Positions 18,472 to 26,625 of a stretch of 64,000 nt of DNA are shown here, piece by piece (position 1 is the stretch's first letter; each line of letters starts with the position of its first letter). Location of the stretch: positions 41,590 to 105,589 of the forward strand of contig CAYNGD010000004.1 in assembly GCA_964396965.1 (NCBI GenBank). The letters run 5' to 3'. Under the pieces are notes generated by a model. It made no database searches, was not told the origin of the DNA, and saw only the letters and a list, made by a program, of their open reading frames with translations. The stretch is from JABMRW01 sp964396965. GTDB taxonomy: Bacteria; Chloroflexota; Dehalococcoidia; Dehalococcoidales; BS750m-G39. The position numbers and the translations under genes were made by a program.

Positions 18472-18708
18472 CTATAGCAATCTTTCGAAAGTCAGTTGCC
18501 CTTTTTGTGCGGACATCTTTAGTATACTAAACTTACATTGTTGTTCGTGGTGCACATAAACTATATTTCGCTGTAGGCTGATACCTTGACGAATATGCCA
18601 TTCCCTTTCGATAGTATGACATGTAGGGAATACGCTCGTATCAAATTTCTCTATATGCTTGAGCCACTTGACAGGTGGCTCTATTTTCATTGGTGGTAGC
18701 TCATTCAT
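18472..18708 (-). CDS. Unrecognised 78-residue protein, third gene of AT-rich cassette
   Basis: I do not recognise this protein. It is soluble, with two Cys and several His (PTCHTIEREWHIRQG, VYVHHEQQCKF), and shows no membrane helix. Its ATG shares one base with the TAA of the preceding gene (TAATG), which supports real translation. Base composition is clearly more AT-rich than the flanking housekeeping genes. No terminator is obvious in the gap of about 80 bases to rubrerythrin. Confidence 0.55.
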   Translation of the reverse strand: MNELPPMKIEPPVKWLKHIEKFDTSVFPTCHTIEREWHIRQGISLQRNIVYVHHEQQCKFSILKMSAQKGQLTFERLL

Positions 18709-18959
18709 TATTCAATAATTTGGAAGAGGTCGATTGTGCCATCAAGTGATTTCCAAAGCACCATTTTAGCACCAAGATAATCAAACCTATAAACCCGCTC
18801 AGTCTCTAATTGAGCTGAATCTATCTCAAGTTTGTCGCCATCCACATTTATTGGGTATGTTATATCTATCAATGAGATATCCTCAACCTCCTCGGCTTCA
18901 GCCCATCGTGACGCTCGTTGTTGTATTAATAATGTTCTTTCCAACAGTTGTGAACTCAT
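18708..18959 (-). CDS. Unrecognised 83-residue acidic protein, second gene of AT-rich cassette
   Basis: I do not recognise this protein. It is acidic, with a helical N-terminus (MSSQLLERTLLIQQRASRW), then strand-like segments (DISLIDITYPINVDGDKLEI). ATG 18959 is chosen because GGGAGG lies 8 bases upstream and the codon overlaps the preceding TGA as ATGA. The longer frame to 18974 lacks a ribosome site. Small size, acidity and coupling to a larger partner would suit an accessory or antitoxin-like subunit, but that is speculation. Confidence 0.6.
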   Translation of the reverse strand: MSSQLLERTLLIQQRASRWAEAEEVEDISLIDITYPINVDGDKLEIDSAQLETERVYRFDYLGAKMVLWKSLDGTIDLFQIIE

Positions 18960-19630
18960 AGAATCGCCTCCCACATTTGCTCAAATGCATCGCTATGAGA
19001 TTTGCAAAGCTTAAATGCTTTTGTTAAGAAGTCATGCATTTCCTCGCTTGAATATTGTATCACTTTCTCGTCCGTTATGCCAACTATCAGAAATAAAAAA
19101 ACCTTCGGTAAATCTTCTTGCTTGAAGACGAGATAATGGTCTAGCAGTTGCTTGAGACCCATTGCACCACTCTGGTGATGCAAGGTCCAGTTGTTGACCT
19201 TAATATCCAGTACTACGCTGGAATCAAATGTACCATTCTGAACAAATTGTCGACCGATCATTATTTCTCTATATTTCTTCTCTAACGCCGCAAAATCGTA
19301 TTTAGGGGTGGGTAAGAGCCATTCCACAACAGTTCTTCTTGTTAAATTGTTAATTGGTGCTACTTCATTAATCTTGTTGAGTAGTGGTATAGTTATTTCA
19401 ATAAAGTTATCAATATTACGTATTTCCTCCAGGACGACCCCAAGTGATTGGCCGTTCCATCTAACTGCTAGCTTTCTCTTCAGAGAGCGCACCAGAACTT
19501 CTTCCTCTACCTGCTGTTTGCTTTCTTCTGGTGCTTTACCCGTTATTGCCCCGCGCACTTTCTGCGAAAGTGAATATTCACGAAACTTTTCAGCAAAATC
19601 AAATCTTAGCTCGATACTAAGTGGCCGCAT
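18956..19630 (-). CDS. Unrecognised 224-residue protein, first gene of AT-rich cassette
   Basis: I do not recognise a family. The protein is soluble and mixed alpha/beta, with a charged N-terminal third (VEEEVLVRSLKRKLAVRWNG) and a central VVLDIKVNNWTLHHQSGA. Its C-terminal half is strand-helix (DLPKVFLFLIVGITDE). The paired uses of WNGQSLGVVLEEI and DIKVNNWTL suggest a repeated beta scaffold, but this is weak. It is coupled by ATGA to the next gene. Composition differs from the neighbours, which points to horizontal acquisition of the three-gene unit. Confidence 0.65.
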   Translation of the reverse strand: MRPLSIELRFDFAEKFREYSLSQKVRGAITGKAPEESKQQVEEEVLVRSLKRKLAVRWNGQSLGVVLEEIRNIDNFIEITIPLLNKINEVAPINNLTRRTVVEWLLPTPKYDFAALEKKYREIMIGRQFVQNGTFDSSVVLDIKVNNWTLHHQSGAMGLKQLLDHYLVFKQEDLPKVFLFLIVGITDEKVIQYSSEEMHDFLTKAFKLCKSHSDAFEQMWEAIL

Positions 19631-19703
19631 TCTCTTGCCCCTCCCTACATTTTTCGGCCTGCGCAGGAAATATATTGGCGTATTCTCGTTTAATTGTCAA
19701 GCG

Positions 19704-20960
19704 TTACTTTTCTCCCAGCCATATCCTGACCAGCTCTTCCTCGTCATTGCGGGTGGCTATCCTGCCGTTGAGCTTGGCCTGGTGCAAAAACTCCAGAATC
19801 TCCTTTATCCGGGGACCGGCAGGAATGCCCATCTGAATCAGGTCGTCGCCGGTGAGCGAGACCCGGATGCCTTTCAGTCTGTTGAGGAAGAGGTGGATGG
19901 CCTGGCTGGCCACCGCCGACTGGGTGGCCAATAAGTTGGCTTCTAAAGCGGGGGGTGAGAAATCGCGGAGGAGCTTGTAGATGGCGCCGGGCGAGACGCC
20001 GGGGGTGGAAAGCTGGCGCATCTTATTCTTTATGGTGATGGTATCCCTCAGGCTCTTGGCCGAGAGCCTGGGCAGGTTCAGGCGCGCTATCAGCTCTTCG
20101 GTTTCCTCCGTGGTGAGAGGATAGGCCAGCAGCGCCAGGTAAAGGTCAAACGGTGGGGTGTTGGGGGAGCTTAGCTGGCGGGCTTTTTCGAAATTTTCGG
20201 CTAATCCTTCGTCAGCCTTTAGCTGCGGGTGTAACGACACCAGCACCTCCAGTTCATCGGCGCGGCTGAAGACCTTCTCCGGGTATTTTTCTTTAAAGAC
20301 GCACTCAATCTCGTAGCGGAGGCGGTCAGCGCTGATGGTCTCCAGCCTGGGGATGTCCCGCTGGAGCAGAACTAAAGTGTTTCGCTCCAGGTGGAAGCCT
20401 AGCCGCTGCTCGTAGCGCAGCGCCCGCCAGATGCGGGTGGCGTCGTCGGTAAAGCTTTTATCGTGCAGGATGCGGATGCGCTCACCCTGCAGGTCATCGC
20501 GCCCGCCGTGGGGGTCAACCAGCTGGCCGTAGTCGCCGGGGTTGAGGCGGATGGCCATTGCGTTGATGGTGAAGTCGCGGCGGGAGAGGTCTTCTGCGAT
20601 GGAGCTGGGGGTCACCGTGGGCAGAGCACCGGGTTTCTCATAGGTTTCGCTGCGGGCGGTGGCCAGGTCAATATTCCAGCCCTGCCACAGCAGCCTGGCG
20701 GTGTTGAAGCGGGGGTGGGTGGTGATTTTACCCTTGTTTATTGTTTTTAGCTGCTGGGCCAGCTCGATGGCGCTGCCCTCCACCACCAGGTCGAGGTCGA
20801 GGTTGGCCTGTCCCAGCAGCAGGTCGCGAATAACCCCGCCCACCAGGTAGAGCTTCTCCCCCCGGCTGTTGGCCATCTCCCCGGCCACCCACATCAGGTT
20901 GACCAGTTCCGGGGGCAGCTGCTTTTCGATTAATCTGCCGAAGTTAACACGCCTGGGCAT
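19704..20960 (-). CDS. CCA tRNA nucleotidyltransferase / poly(A) polymerase family
   Basis: The enzyme adds or repairs the 3' CCA of tRNA, or part of it. The class II nucleotidyltransferase head is clear in this 418-residue protein: YLVGGVIRDLLLGQ, then DLDLVVEG with the metal-binding aspartates, SRRDFTINAMAI and DPHGGRDDLQ. The helical neck and body follow. Whether it is the full CCA enzyme or an A-adding specialist cannot be told by eye. tRNA-His and tRNA-Arg in this window carry an encoded CCA, so repair may be its main use. It is divergent from the epimerase gene. Confidence 0.92.
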   Translation of the reverse strand: MPRRVNFGRLIEKQLPPELVNLMWVAGEMANSRGEKLYLVGGVIRDLLLGQANLDLDLVVEGSAIELAQQLKTINKGKITTHPRFNTARLLWQGWNIDLATARSETYEKPGALPTVTPSSIAEDLSRRDFTINAMAIRLNPGDYGQLVDPHGGRDDLQGERIRILHDKSFTDDATRIWRALRYEQRLGFHLERNTLVLLQRDIPRLETISADRLRYEIECVFKEKYPEKVFSRADELEVLVSLHPQLKADEGLAENFEKARQLSSPNTPPFDLYLALLAYPLTTEETEELIARLNLPRLSAKSLRDTITIKNKMRQLSTPGVSPGAIYKLLRDFSPPALEANLLATQSAVASQAIHLFLNRLKGIRVSLTGDDLIQMGIPAGPRIKEILEFLHQAKLNGRIATRNDEEELVRIWLGEK

Positions 20961-20969
20961 CTTTCAAAA

Positions 20970-21000
20970 ATTATAACACAGTTTCAACTTATGCTATAAT
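20970..21000. promoter_or_regulatory. Divergent extended -10 promoters with very short leaders
   Basis: On the minus strand TGT-TATAAT ends at 20970, so the predicted transcript start near 20964 is about 4 bases before the CCA-enzyme ATG. On the plus strand TGC-TATAAT ends at 21000, so the start near 21007 is about 6 bases before the epimerase ATG. Neither gene shows a Shine-Dalgarno site. Both appear leaderless or nearly so. Confidence 0.55.
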
Positions 21001-21012
21001 GGCTGGCAAATA

Positions 21013-22023
21013 ATGATTGTCGTCACCGGTGCCGCCGGACACGTTGGGGCTAACCTGGTGCCGGCCCTGCTGGCCCAGGGCCGTCCTGTCCGCGTTCTGG
21101 CCCATAAAGACCGCAGGGCCTTCGAGGGGCTGGGGGTCGAGGTCGTCCCGGGCGACATCCGCGACCTTGATTCTCTAGTAGAGGCCTTTACAGATGCCGA
21201 GGTGGTCTATCACCTGGCGGCCTATATCTCCCTGTCGCGGGACGAGTGGCCCTTGCTGGAGGCGGTCAATGTTATCGGCACCCGCAATGTGGTCGAGGCC
21301 TGCCTGCGTTGCGGAGTGCGCCGCCTGGTCCACTTCAGCACCATCCATACCATGGCCCAGCCGACCGCCGATGTGTCAGTCGATGAGTCAAACTCCTTGG
21401 TCGAGTCCCGGCGCTACCCGCCCTACGACCGCTCCAAGGCGGCGGCGGAGAGGGAGGTGCGCCGGGGGATAGAGGAGGGGCTGGAGGCGGTTATCGTCAG
21501 CCCTACGGCGATTTTTGGCCCCAACGACTACAAGCCTTCCCACTTCGGCGAGGCCCTGCTCAGGTTGGCCAATGGCCGGCTGCCTTCACTGGTCAGCGGC
21601 GGCTTTGACTGGGTGGACGCCCGCGACGTCGTCCGAGGGGCGATGCGGGCCGAAGAAATAGCCCCGCCCGGGGCCAGGTATATCCTTTCCGGGCACTGGG
21701 TCTCGATGACGGAGGTGGCCAGAATGGTTGAGCAGCTGACCGGAGTGCCCGCCCCCGGTTTTGTCTGCCCGATGTGGCTGGCCCGCGTCGGCGCCCCGTT
21801 TGTCTCCTCCTTTGACCGCCTCTCCGGCCGGCGGCCCCTCTACACCAGCGTCTCCCTCCAGGCGCTGCGCGACAACCGCAAGATAAGCCACCAGAAAGCT
21901 ACCGAGGAGCTCGGCTACCAGCCCCGCCCGTTTAAGGAGACGCTTATCGATACCCTGCGCTGGTTCGAGGAGAACGGCCAGCTTAACTGTCACCTGAAGC
22001 TGCCGTCAACGGGGCCGTCTTGA
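21013..22023 (+). CDS. NAD-dependent epimerase/dehydratase (extended SDR, 3beta-HSD-like)
   Basis: The Rossmann motif VTGAAGHVGANLV is at the N-terminus of this 336-residue protein. Later come AYHLAAY-like VYHLAAYISL, FSTIHTM and the catalytic YxxxK as YDRSKAAAE. The overall layout, including VSPTAIFGPNDY and FDWVDARDVVRG, fits the group containing 3beta-hydroxysteroid dehydrogenase/isomerase, dihydroflavonol reductase and HpnA. It overlaps the next gene by 4 bases (TTGA), a steroid 5alpha-reductase-like protein. Together they suggest redox modification of a polycyclic or isoprenoid lipid. Confidence 0.85.
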   Translation: MIVVTGAAGHVGANLVPALLAQGRPVRVLAHKDRRAFEGLGVEVVPGDIRDLDSLVEAFTDAEVVYHLAAYISLSRDEWPLLEAVNVIGTRNVVEACLRCGVRRLVHFSTIHTMAQPTADVSVDESNSLVESRRYPPYDRSKAAAEREVRRGIEEGLEAVIVSPTAIFGPNDYKPSHFGEALLRLANGRLPSLVSGGFDWVDARDVVRGAMRAEEIAPPGARYILSGHWVSMTEVARMVEQLTGVPAPGFVCPMWLARVGAPFVSSFDRLSGRRPLYTSVSLQALRDNRKISHQKATEELGYQPRPFKETLIDTLRWFEENGQLNCHLKLPSTGPS

Positions 22024-22781
22024 GCGAGCCGGCCTTTTTTCGGGTCCTTATCGCCGGCTGGTTTGCCCTGGCGGTAGTCGTCTTTTTAGCGCTGCTTTTC
22101 TTCGCCGCCCCCTACGGCCGCTATGTCCGCCGCGGCTGGGGCCTGGCACTAAACAACCGGCTGGGCTGGGTCATCATGGAGGCGGCGGCGCCGCTGGCCT
22201 TGGCCGTTTGCTTTGTTTTAGGCAGCAACCCCAACACCGTAACCACCCTGGTCTTTCTGGGGCTGTGGCAGGCACACTATATACACCGGGCTTTCATCTA
22301 TCCCTTCAGCCTGCGCATTCGCCGCCGGGGGATGCCGCTGGTCATCGTCAGCTTTGGTTTCCTCTTCAACACGGTCAACGGTTACCTCAACGGCCGCTAC
22401 CTTTTCAGCTTCTCCGGCGGCTACAGCAACCAGTGGCTGGGCGACCCACGATTTATCTTTGGTGTTGCCATCTTTATTGGCGGTTTCGTCATCAACCGGC
22501 AGGCCGACCGGACTTTGAGCAAATTGAGCAAGTCGGCTGACTCGGGTTATAAGATTCCCCAGGGCGGGCTCTACCGCTGGATATCCTGCCCCAACTACCT
22601 CGGCGAGATTATCATCTGGGCGGGCTGGGCGCTGGCGACCTGGTCGCTGCCGGGGCTGGCCTTCGCCGTCTGGACGGCGGCCAATCTGGTCCCCCGCGCC
22701 CGCTCCCACCACGCCTGGTACCGGCAGCACTTCCCGGACTACCCGCCCCGCCGCCGGGCTCTACTGCCGGGGGTGTGGTAG
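22020..22781 (+). CDS. Steroid 5alpha-reductase-like membrane protein
   Basis: This 253-residue integral membrane protein has about six helices. It contains the C-terminal signature of the steroid 5alpha-reductase/isoprenylcysteine methyltransferase-like fold: GYKIPQGGLYRWISCPNYLGEI, read in two parts as KIPQGGLYRWISCPNYLG and GEIIIWAGWAL. It ends AWYRQHFPDYPPRRRALLPGV. The NADPH-binding C-terminal helices are intact. The start is TTG, fused to the upstream stop as TTGA. The substrate is unknown; a sterol-like or other enone lipid is the family expectation. Confidence 0.82.
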   Translation: MSEPAFFRVLIAGWFALAVVVFLALLFFAAPYGRYVRRGWGLALNNRLGWVIMEAAAPLALAVCFVLGSNPNTVTTLVFLGLWQAHYIHRAFIYPFSLRIRRRGMPLVIVSFGFLFNTVNGYLNGRYLFSFSGGYSNQWLGDPRFIFGVAIFIGGFVINRQADRTLSKLSKSADSGYKIPQGGLYRWISCPNYLGEIIIWAGWALATWSLPGLAFAVWTAANLVPRARSHHAWYRQHFPDYPPRRRALLPGVW

Positions 22782-22800
22782 GAAATAATCTAAAAAATCG

Positions 22801-22830
22801 TTGTCACGGGGCTGTTTTTTGCCTTATAAT
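22801..22830 (+). promoter_or_regulatory. Promoter of a leaderless gene
   Basis: TTGTCA at 22801-22806 (5 of 6), an 18-base spacer and a perfect TATAAT at 22825-22830. The transcript is expected to start at 22836-22838, and ATG 22838 is the first family-like start. There is no ribosome binding site. Confidence 0.65.
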
Positions 22831-22837
22831 GAAACCC

Positions 22838-23380
22838 ATGAAAGTCGTCTCAGTGGTGGGCATGACCGGTGCCGGTAAGTCAGAGGTATCCAGGGTATTC
22901 GAGCAGAACGGCTTCACTTTAATCAGGTTCGGCGACCTGACCGATAAGGAGATAAAGCGGCGGGGCCTAAAGCCGGGCGAGGCCAGCGAGCGACAGATAA
23001 GGGAAACACTGCGGCGCGAGCAGGGAGCGGCGGCCTATGCCGAGCTCAATCTGCCCCGTATTGAGCAGGCGCTGAAAAGCTCAAACGTGGTCGTTGACGG
23101 GCTATACTCTTGGGAGGAATATACCTGTCTTAAGTCCTGCTACGGGGATGACCTCTACCTGGTGGCGGTGTGGTCATCGCCCAGGACGAGGTATAAAAGA
23201 TTGGCCAGCCGGGCGAGCCGGCGGCTGACCCCGGAGGAGGCGGCCAGCCGGGACAGGGCCGAGATAGAGAATATCGCCAAGGGGGGCCCCATCGCCATGG
23301 CCGACTTCACCATAGTTAATGAGTCCTCAATGGAGGAGCTAAGGAAAGAGGCGGCCAGGATTGCCGCCAGATTAAGATGA
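22838..23380 (+). CDS. P-loop kinase-like ATPase (dephospho-CoA kinase/UPF0200-like)
   Basis: This 180-residue protein has a P-loop VGMTGAGKSEV near residue 8, a kinase-like fold with FGDLTDKEIKRRG, VVVDGLYSWEEY as the Walker B position, and a lid-like RYKRLASRASRR. It resembles archaeal UPF0200 and AAA_18 nucleotide kinases. The start at 22838 (MKVVSVVGMTG) is chosen from the promoter position; the ATG at 22829 lies inside the -10. It overlaps the deaminase gene by 4 bases. The substrate is unknown, possibly a nucleotide given the neighbour. Confidence 0.8.
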   Translation: MKVVSVVGMTGAGKSEVSRVFEQNGFTLIRFGDLTDKEIKRRGLKPGEASERQIRETLRREQGAAAYAELNLPRIEQALKSSNVVVDGLYSWEEYTCLKSCYGDDLYLVAVWSSPRTRYKRLASRASRRLTPEEAASRDRAEIENIAKGGPIAMADFTIVNESSMEELRKEAARIAARLR

Positions 23381-23859
23381 AAAAGATTACCCGGCCCGAT
23401 ATTGATGAATATTTCCTGAAGATAGCCTCGGTGGTGGCCGAGCGCTCCACCTGCCGCCGGCACCACGTGGGGGCGGTGGCGGTCAGGAACAAGCACATCC
23501 TGGCCACCGGCTATAATGGCGCTGCCGCCGGGCTTAAGGACTGCCTCGAGCTGGGCTGCCTCAGGGACGAGATGAACATCCCCTCCGGGCAGAGGCATGA
23601 GATATGCCGGGGCATCCACGCCGAGCAGAACGTAATCGTCCAGGCCGGTCTGCACGGCGTCAGCCTGGAGGGTAGCACCATCTACTGCACCCATACCCCC
23701 TGCGTGCTCTGCGCCAAGATGCTGGTTAACGCCAAGATAGCCCGCTTCGTCAGTTTCGGTAAATATAACGATGACTCGTTTCAGGAGCTCTTCCGGGAGG
23801 CGGGGATAAAGTTCGATATCCAGGGAAGGCCCCCCTCCCAGATAGATTACCTAGACTGA
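23377..23859 (+). CDS. dCMP deaminase / ComEB-like cytidine deaminase
   Basis: Zinc-dependent deamination of dCMP to dUMP feeds thymidylate synthesis. In this 160-residue protein the zinc and catalytic motif is GIHAEQNVI, with the second zinc motif PCVLCAKML. The N-terminal SVVAERSTCRRHHVGAVAV and the zinc-binding insertion with EICRGIHAE are as in dCMP deaminases. It is coupled to the kinase gene upstream by ATGA. A dCTP deaminase lies about 1 kb further on, so two routes to dUMP may exist. Confidence 0.92.
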   Translation: MKKITRPDIDEYFLKIASVVAERSTCRRHHVGAVAVRNKHILATGYNGAAAGLKDCLELGCLRDEMNIPSGQRHEICRGIHAEQNVIVQAGLHGVSLEGSTIYCTHTPCVLCAKMLVNAKIARFVSFGKYNDDSFQELFREAGIKFDIQGRPPSQIDYLD

Positions 23860-23905
23860 CTATATATGCTTGACATCGGCCTCTAATTGGTGGAATATAG
23901 GGGCA

Positions 23906-24820
23906 ATGTCAGTGCTGCCTGCCAAGGTAATCGTTAACCCGGCGGCCGGGGCCTTTTCCACCCGCCGCAAGTGGCCTATCATCAGCAAGCTGCTTGAGCG
24001 CATCGGTCTCCCCTTTGACTTTGCCTACACCGAGGGCGTGGGCCACGCCATTGAGCTGGCCCGCCTGGCCGCCAGCGACGGCTACCGCTACCTGGTGGCG
24101 GTGGGTGGAGATGGCACGGTCAACGAGGTGGCCAACGGTATACTCCACTCCACCAATGCCGCCGCCACCGCACTGGGCATCGTCGGCACCGGCACCGGAA
24201 GTGACTTTATCCGCTCGGTGGGCATCTCCCGCGACTACACCGCTGCCTGCTCCACCCTGACCAGCCACCAGAGGCGTTCGATTGACGTCGGCGTGGTCGA
24301 GTACCAGCATAATGGGCGAACCTTTAAGCGTTTCTTCGTCAACGCCGCCGGAGTCGGCTTTGATGCCGCCGTGGTCAAGGAGACCGAGCGCCTGCCCAAG
24401 TTCTTTGGCGGCACCATTCCCTATGTGATTGGTATGTTGAGGGCGCTGGTAAGCTACCGGAATAAGCCGGTGACGGTGAGGCTTGGTGACGAAGTGGGGG
24501 AGTATCGGGTGCTCAATGTGGCTGTGGCCAACGGCAGCTACATGGGCGGCGGCATGCATATTGCCCCTCAGGCTGAGCTGGGTGACGGCCTGCTGGATAT
24601 GATCATCATCGGCGATATGGGCAAGCTGGAAATACTTAAAGAGTTCCCCAGGGTATATAAGGGGACTCACGTCAGTCTGCCCAAGGTCAGCATGAAACGG
24701 GGAAGCCGGGTCACCATTGAGTCGCAAGAGCCGATGCTGGTCTATGCCGACGGCGAGCTACTCGGGGAGTGCCCCGTCTCCTTCTGGGTGGTACCGGCGG
24801 CGTTAAGCATAGTGGTGTAG
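23906..24820 (+). CDS. Diacylglycerol kinase-family lipid kinase (YegS/DgkB-like)
   Basis: This 304-residue protein begins AKVIVNPAAGAFSTRRKWP, the family N-terminus. The nucleotide loop is VAVGGDGTVNEVANGI, and ALGIVGTGTGSDFIRSVGI is a further core motif. The C-terminal half has the conserved MGGGMHIAPQAELGDGLLD and ends with VYADGELLGECPVSFWVVP. It phosphorylates a lipid such as diacylglycerol or undecaprenol, or a sphingoid-like lipid. ATG 23906 has AGGGG 4 bases upstream; the longer frame from 23870 lacks one. Confidence 0.92.
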   Translation: MSVLPAKVIVNPAAGAFSTRRKWPIISKLLERIGLPFDFAYTEGVGHAIELARLAASDGYRYLVAVGGDGTVNEVANGILHSTNAAATALGIVGTGTGSDFIRSVGISRDYTAACSTLTSHQRRSIDVGVVEYQHNGRTFKRFFVNAAGVGFDAAVVKETERLPKFFGGTIPYVIGMLRALVSYRNKPVTVRLGDEVGEYRVLNVAVANGSYMGGGMHIAPQAELGDGLLDMIIIGDMGKLEILKEFPRVYKGTHVSLPKVSMKRGSRVTIESQEPMLVYADGELLGECPVSFWVVPAALSIVV

Positions 24821-24826
24821 TAAAAA

Positions 24827-25342
24827 CTACTCTATGTTCTCTCCCTGATAAGTCCCCCGGTAGCCTTCTGTTTTTTGACTTAATCTCATAAAGATAAGCT
24901 GGGCGACGCGGGCGTTTTTTTGCAAGCGGAACCCGCGTGGGTTATAGACCACCAGCAGTGACTGGGAGCGGCCGGAGTAGCCGGCGTCCCAGACCGCCAT
25001 ACCCACGGTAACGCCGCAGCGGAGCAGGCTGGAGCGGGGCCGGCCCAGGGCCATGATGTTCTCAGGTAAGTGGACAACCTCGTTGTAGGTGATGATATAG
25101 GCGCCGGGGATGAGGTCGATAAAGCCTGTTCTGTCAAAGGCCAGCGGCGCCAGCTCGGAGACCAGCCGCTGGCTGTCCTCAACGGCAATCCGGCCCGGCG
25201 ACTGCAGTAAGGCTATGTCGCGCAGGGTGAGGTCAATGCCGTTGGGCTGAAGCTGCTTCTCGATATCAGGGCAGTCTTCGACCAGGGGCGGCTTTTTCTG
25301 GAGCAGCCGCCGGATTTCCTGCCGGGATAAGACGGCCGTCAT
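24827..25342 (-). CDS. dcd: dCTP deaminase / dUTPase family
   Basis: The trimeric dUTPase-fold protein of 171 residues starts MTAVLSRQEIRRLL. It has QPNGIDLTL, the catalytic region GRPRSSLLRCGVTVGMAVWDAGYSG and VVYNPRGFRLQKNARVAQLIF, split here to key parts. The conserved arginine-serine pair RSSLLR and the C-terminal YRGTYQGEN support dCTP deaminase, possibly the bifunctional form that yields dUMP. It converges on the lipid kinase gene and diverges from degV. Confidence 0.87.
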   Translation of the reverse strand: MTAVLSRQEIRRLLQKKPPLVEDCPDIEKQLQPNGIDLTLRDIALLQSPGRIAVEDSQRLVSELAPLAFDRTGFIDLIPGAYIITYNEVVHLPENIMALGRPRSSLLRCGVTVGMAVWDAGYSGRSQSLLVVYNPRGFRLQKNARVAQLIFMRLSQKTEGYRGTYQGENIE

Positions 25343-25384
25343 CTTTTCCTGAGTATTTTAACACATACCTAGACTGAATAGGAA

Positions 25385-25416
25385 TTGACAGGGTGGGTAG
25401 GGGACTCTGTTATAAT
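25385..25416 (+). promoter_or_regulatory. Candidate degV promoter
   Basis: TTGACA at 25385-25390 and TGT-TATAAT ending at 25416. The spacer is 20 bases, longer than usual, but the extended -10 could compensate. The leader of about 36 bases ends in a G-rich ribosome site. Confidence 0.5.
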
Positions 25417-25458
25417 GCATCAATTAGCCGCCGGGGCGGTGAGATTTAAGGGGGAAAT

Positions 25459-26295
25459 ATGCCGGTAAAGATAGTTACTGATAGCGGTGCCGACCTGCCC
25501 AGCCAATTAGCTGAGGAACTGGGGGTTACCGTGGTGCCCATATACGTACGTTTTGGCGAAGAGATACACCGCGACCGGGTGACCATCACTGAGGACGAGT
25601 TTTATGAGAGGTTGACACATGACCCTGTCCACCCCAGCACTACTCAGCCCGGACCACAGGACTTTCTCGAGGCCTACCAGAAGCTGTCAGCAGAAGCCGA
25701 CGGCATTATTTCCATCCATATCTCGGGTAAACTGAGCGGCACCTGCAATTCGGCGATGATGGCCAGGGATATGCTGGAGACGGGATGCCCGGTTGAGGTG
25801 GTTGATTCAGAGACACTGACTATGAGCCTGGGCTTGATAGTTATTGCCGCTGCCGAGATGGCTAAAGCCGGGGAAAGTATTGACAAGATTGTGGAATGGG
25901 TAAAACAGGCCATTCCTAAGACATATTTGTTTTTCCTTCTGGATACCCTGGAATACCTCAGGCGGGGGGGGCGTATCGGTAAGGTGAAGGCACTGCTGGG
26001 CTCAGTATTGAGTGTAAAACCGATGCTTACTATGAAAGATGGAGAACTGGTGCCGGCGGGTCAGGCTCGCACCCGGGCCAAGGGTATGGATAAGCTGTTT
26101 GACTTTGTTAAGAATGCCGGAGATATTCAGGACTTGGCTATTGTCTATAACACCACCCCTGACGAAGCCCAGAAGCTGGCCGAGCGTGTCGGTTCCGTAT
26201 TCGACCGGGAAAAGATAAGGATGGCCAGGGTAGGGCCAGGACTTGGGGTGCATGGTGGTCCAGGGGCAATGATTATAGCCCTTAGAAAAGCATAG
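25459..26295 (+). CDS. DegV family fatty-acid-binding protein
   Basis: DegV/FakB proteins carry a fatty acid for phosphorylation by FakA. This 278-residue copy starts VKIVTDSGADLPSQLAEELG, has HPSTTQPGPQDFLEAY and HISGKLSGTCNSAM in the ligand region, and the C-terminal VGPGLGVHGGPGAMIIAL. Composition and codon use are slightly more AT-rich than those of the neighbours. No FakA gene is nearby. Confidence 0.93.
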   Translation: MPVKIVTDSGADLPSQLAEELGVTVVPIYVRFGEEIHRDRVTITEDEFYERLTHDPVHPSTTQPGPQDFLEAYQKLSAEADGIISIHISGKLSGTCNSAMMARDMLETGCPVEVVDSETLTMSLGLIVIAAAEMAKAGESIDKIVEWVKQAIPKTYLFFLLDTLEYLRRGGRIGKVKALLGSVLSVKPMLTMKDGELVPAGQARTRAKGMDKLFDFVKNAGDIQDLAIVYNTTPDEAQKLAERVGSVFDREKIRMARVGPGLGVHGGPGAMIIALRKA

Positions 26296-26436
26296 TCAGC
26301 CGGCGGTATTTTCTCATCTTTCTTACATTTCTTTTACGTCTGTTTGTGGCTGGTTATCCTCTGGCACCTGAAAAGGTGACGCTGCCTTCTCTTTGTGTTA
26401 AAATGGCGGTTAAATATCTGCCGTGAGGTGCTTGGG

Positions 26437-26625
26437 ATGACTAAATCGGCCTGGGCCTGGGTCTGGTTTGCCTTTCTGCTGGCGCTGGATATCGCCATCC
26501 CCTGGTATGTCCTTACCAATGTGGCCAGGATGAGCGGCGCCTTTCTGTTCTGGACGGTCTGGGTGGTGGCGGCTATCATCAGCGCCTTTATCATCTTCCT
26601 GAGGTGGCGGGGGGTGGAAAAATGA
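26437..26625 (+). CDS. Small membrane partner of the sodium/solute symporter
   Basis: The protein of 62 residues has two membrane helices (AWVWFAFLLALDIAIPWYVL and LFWTVWVVAAIISAFIIFL). It overlaps the symporter start by 4 bases as ATGA. Small two-helix proteins of this kind (for example DUF3311 and DUF4212 types) are known partners of SSS transporters; the exact family is not certain by eye. The ATG at 26437 has a GAGGTG upstream. The longer frame from 26395 has none. Confidence 0.75.
   Translation: MTKSAWAWVWFAFLLALDIAIPWYVLTNVARMSGAFLFWTVWVVAAIISAFIIFLRWRGVEK

Noticed and set aside
23870..23905. Promoter from TTGACA at 23870 for the lipid kinase
   Set aside because: The best -10 is GAATAT at 17 bases or TATAGG at 20; both are too weak to call.
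23909..24727. Minus-strand frame of 272 codons across the lipid kinase
   Set aside because: The kinase on the plus strand has all family motifs; the opposite frame shows none.
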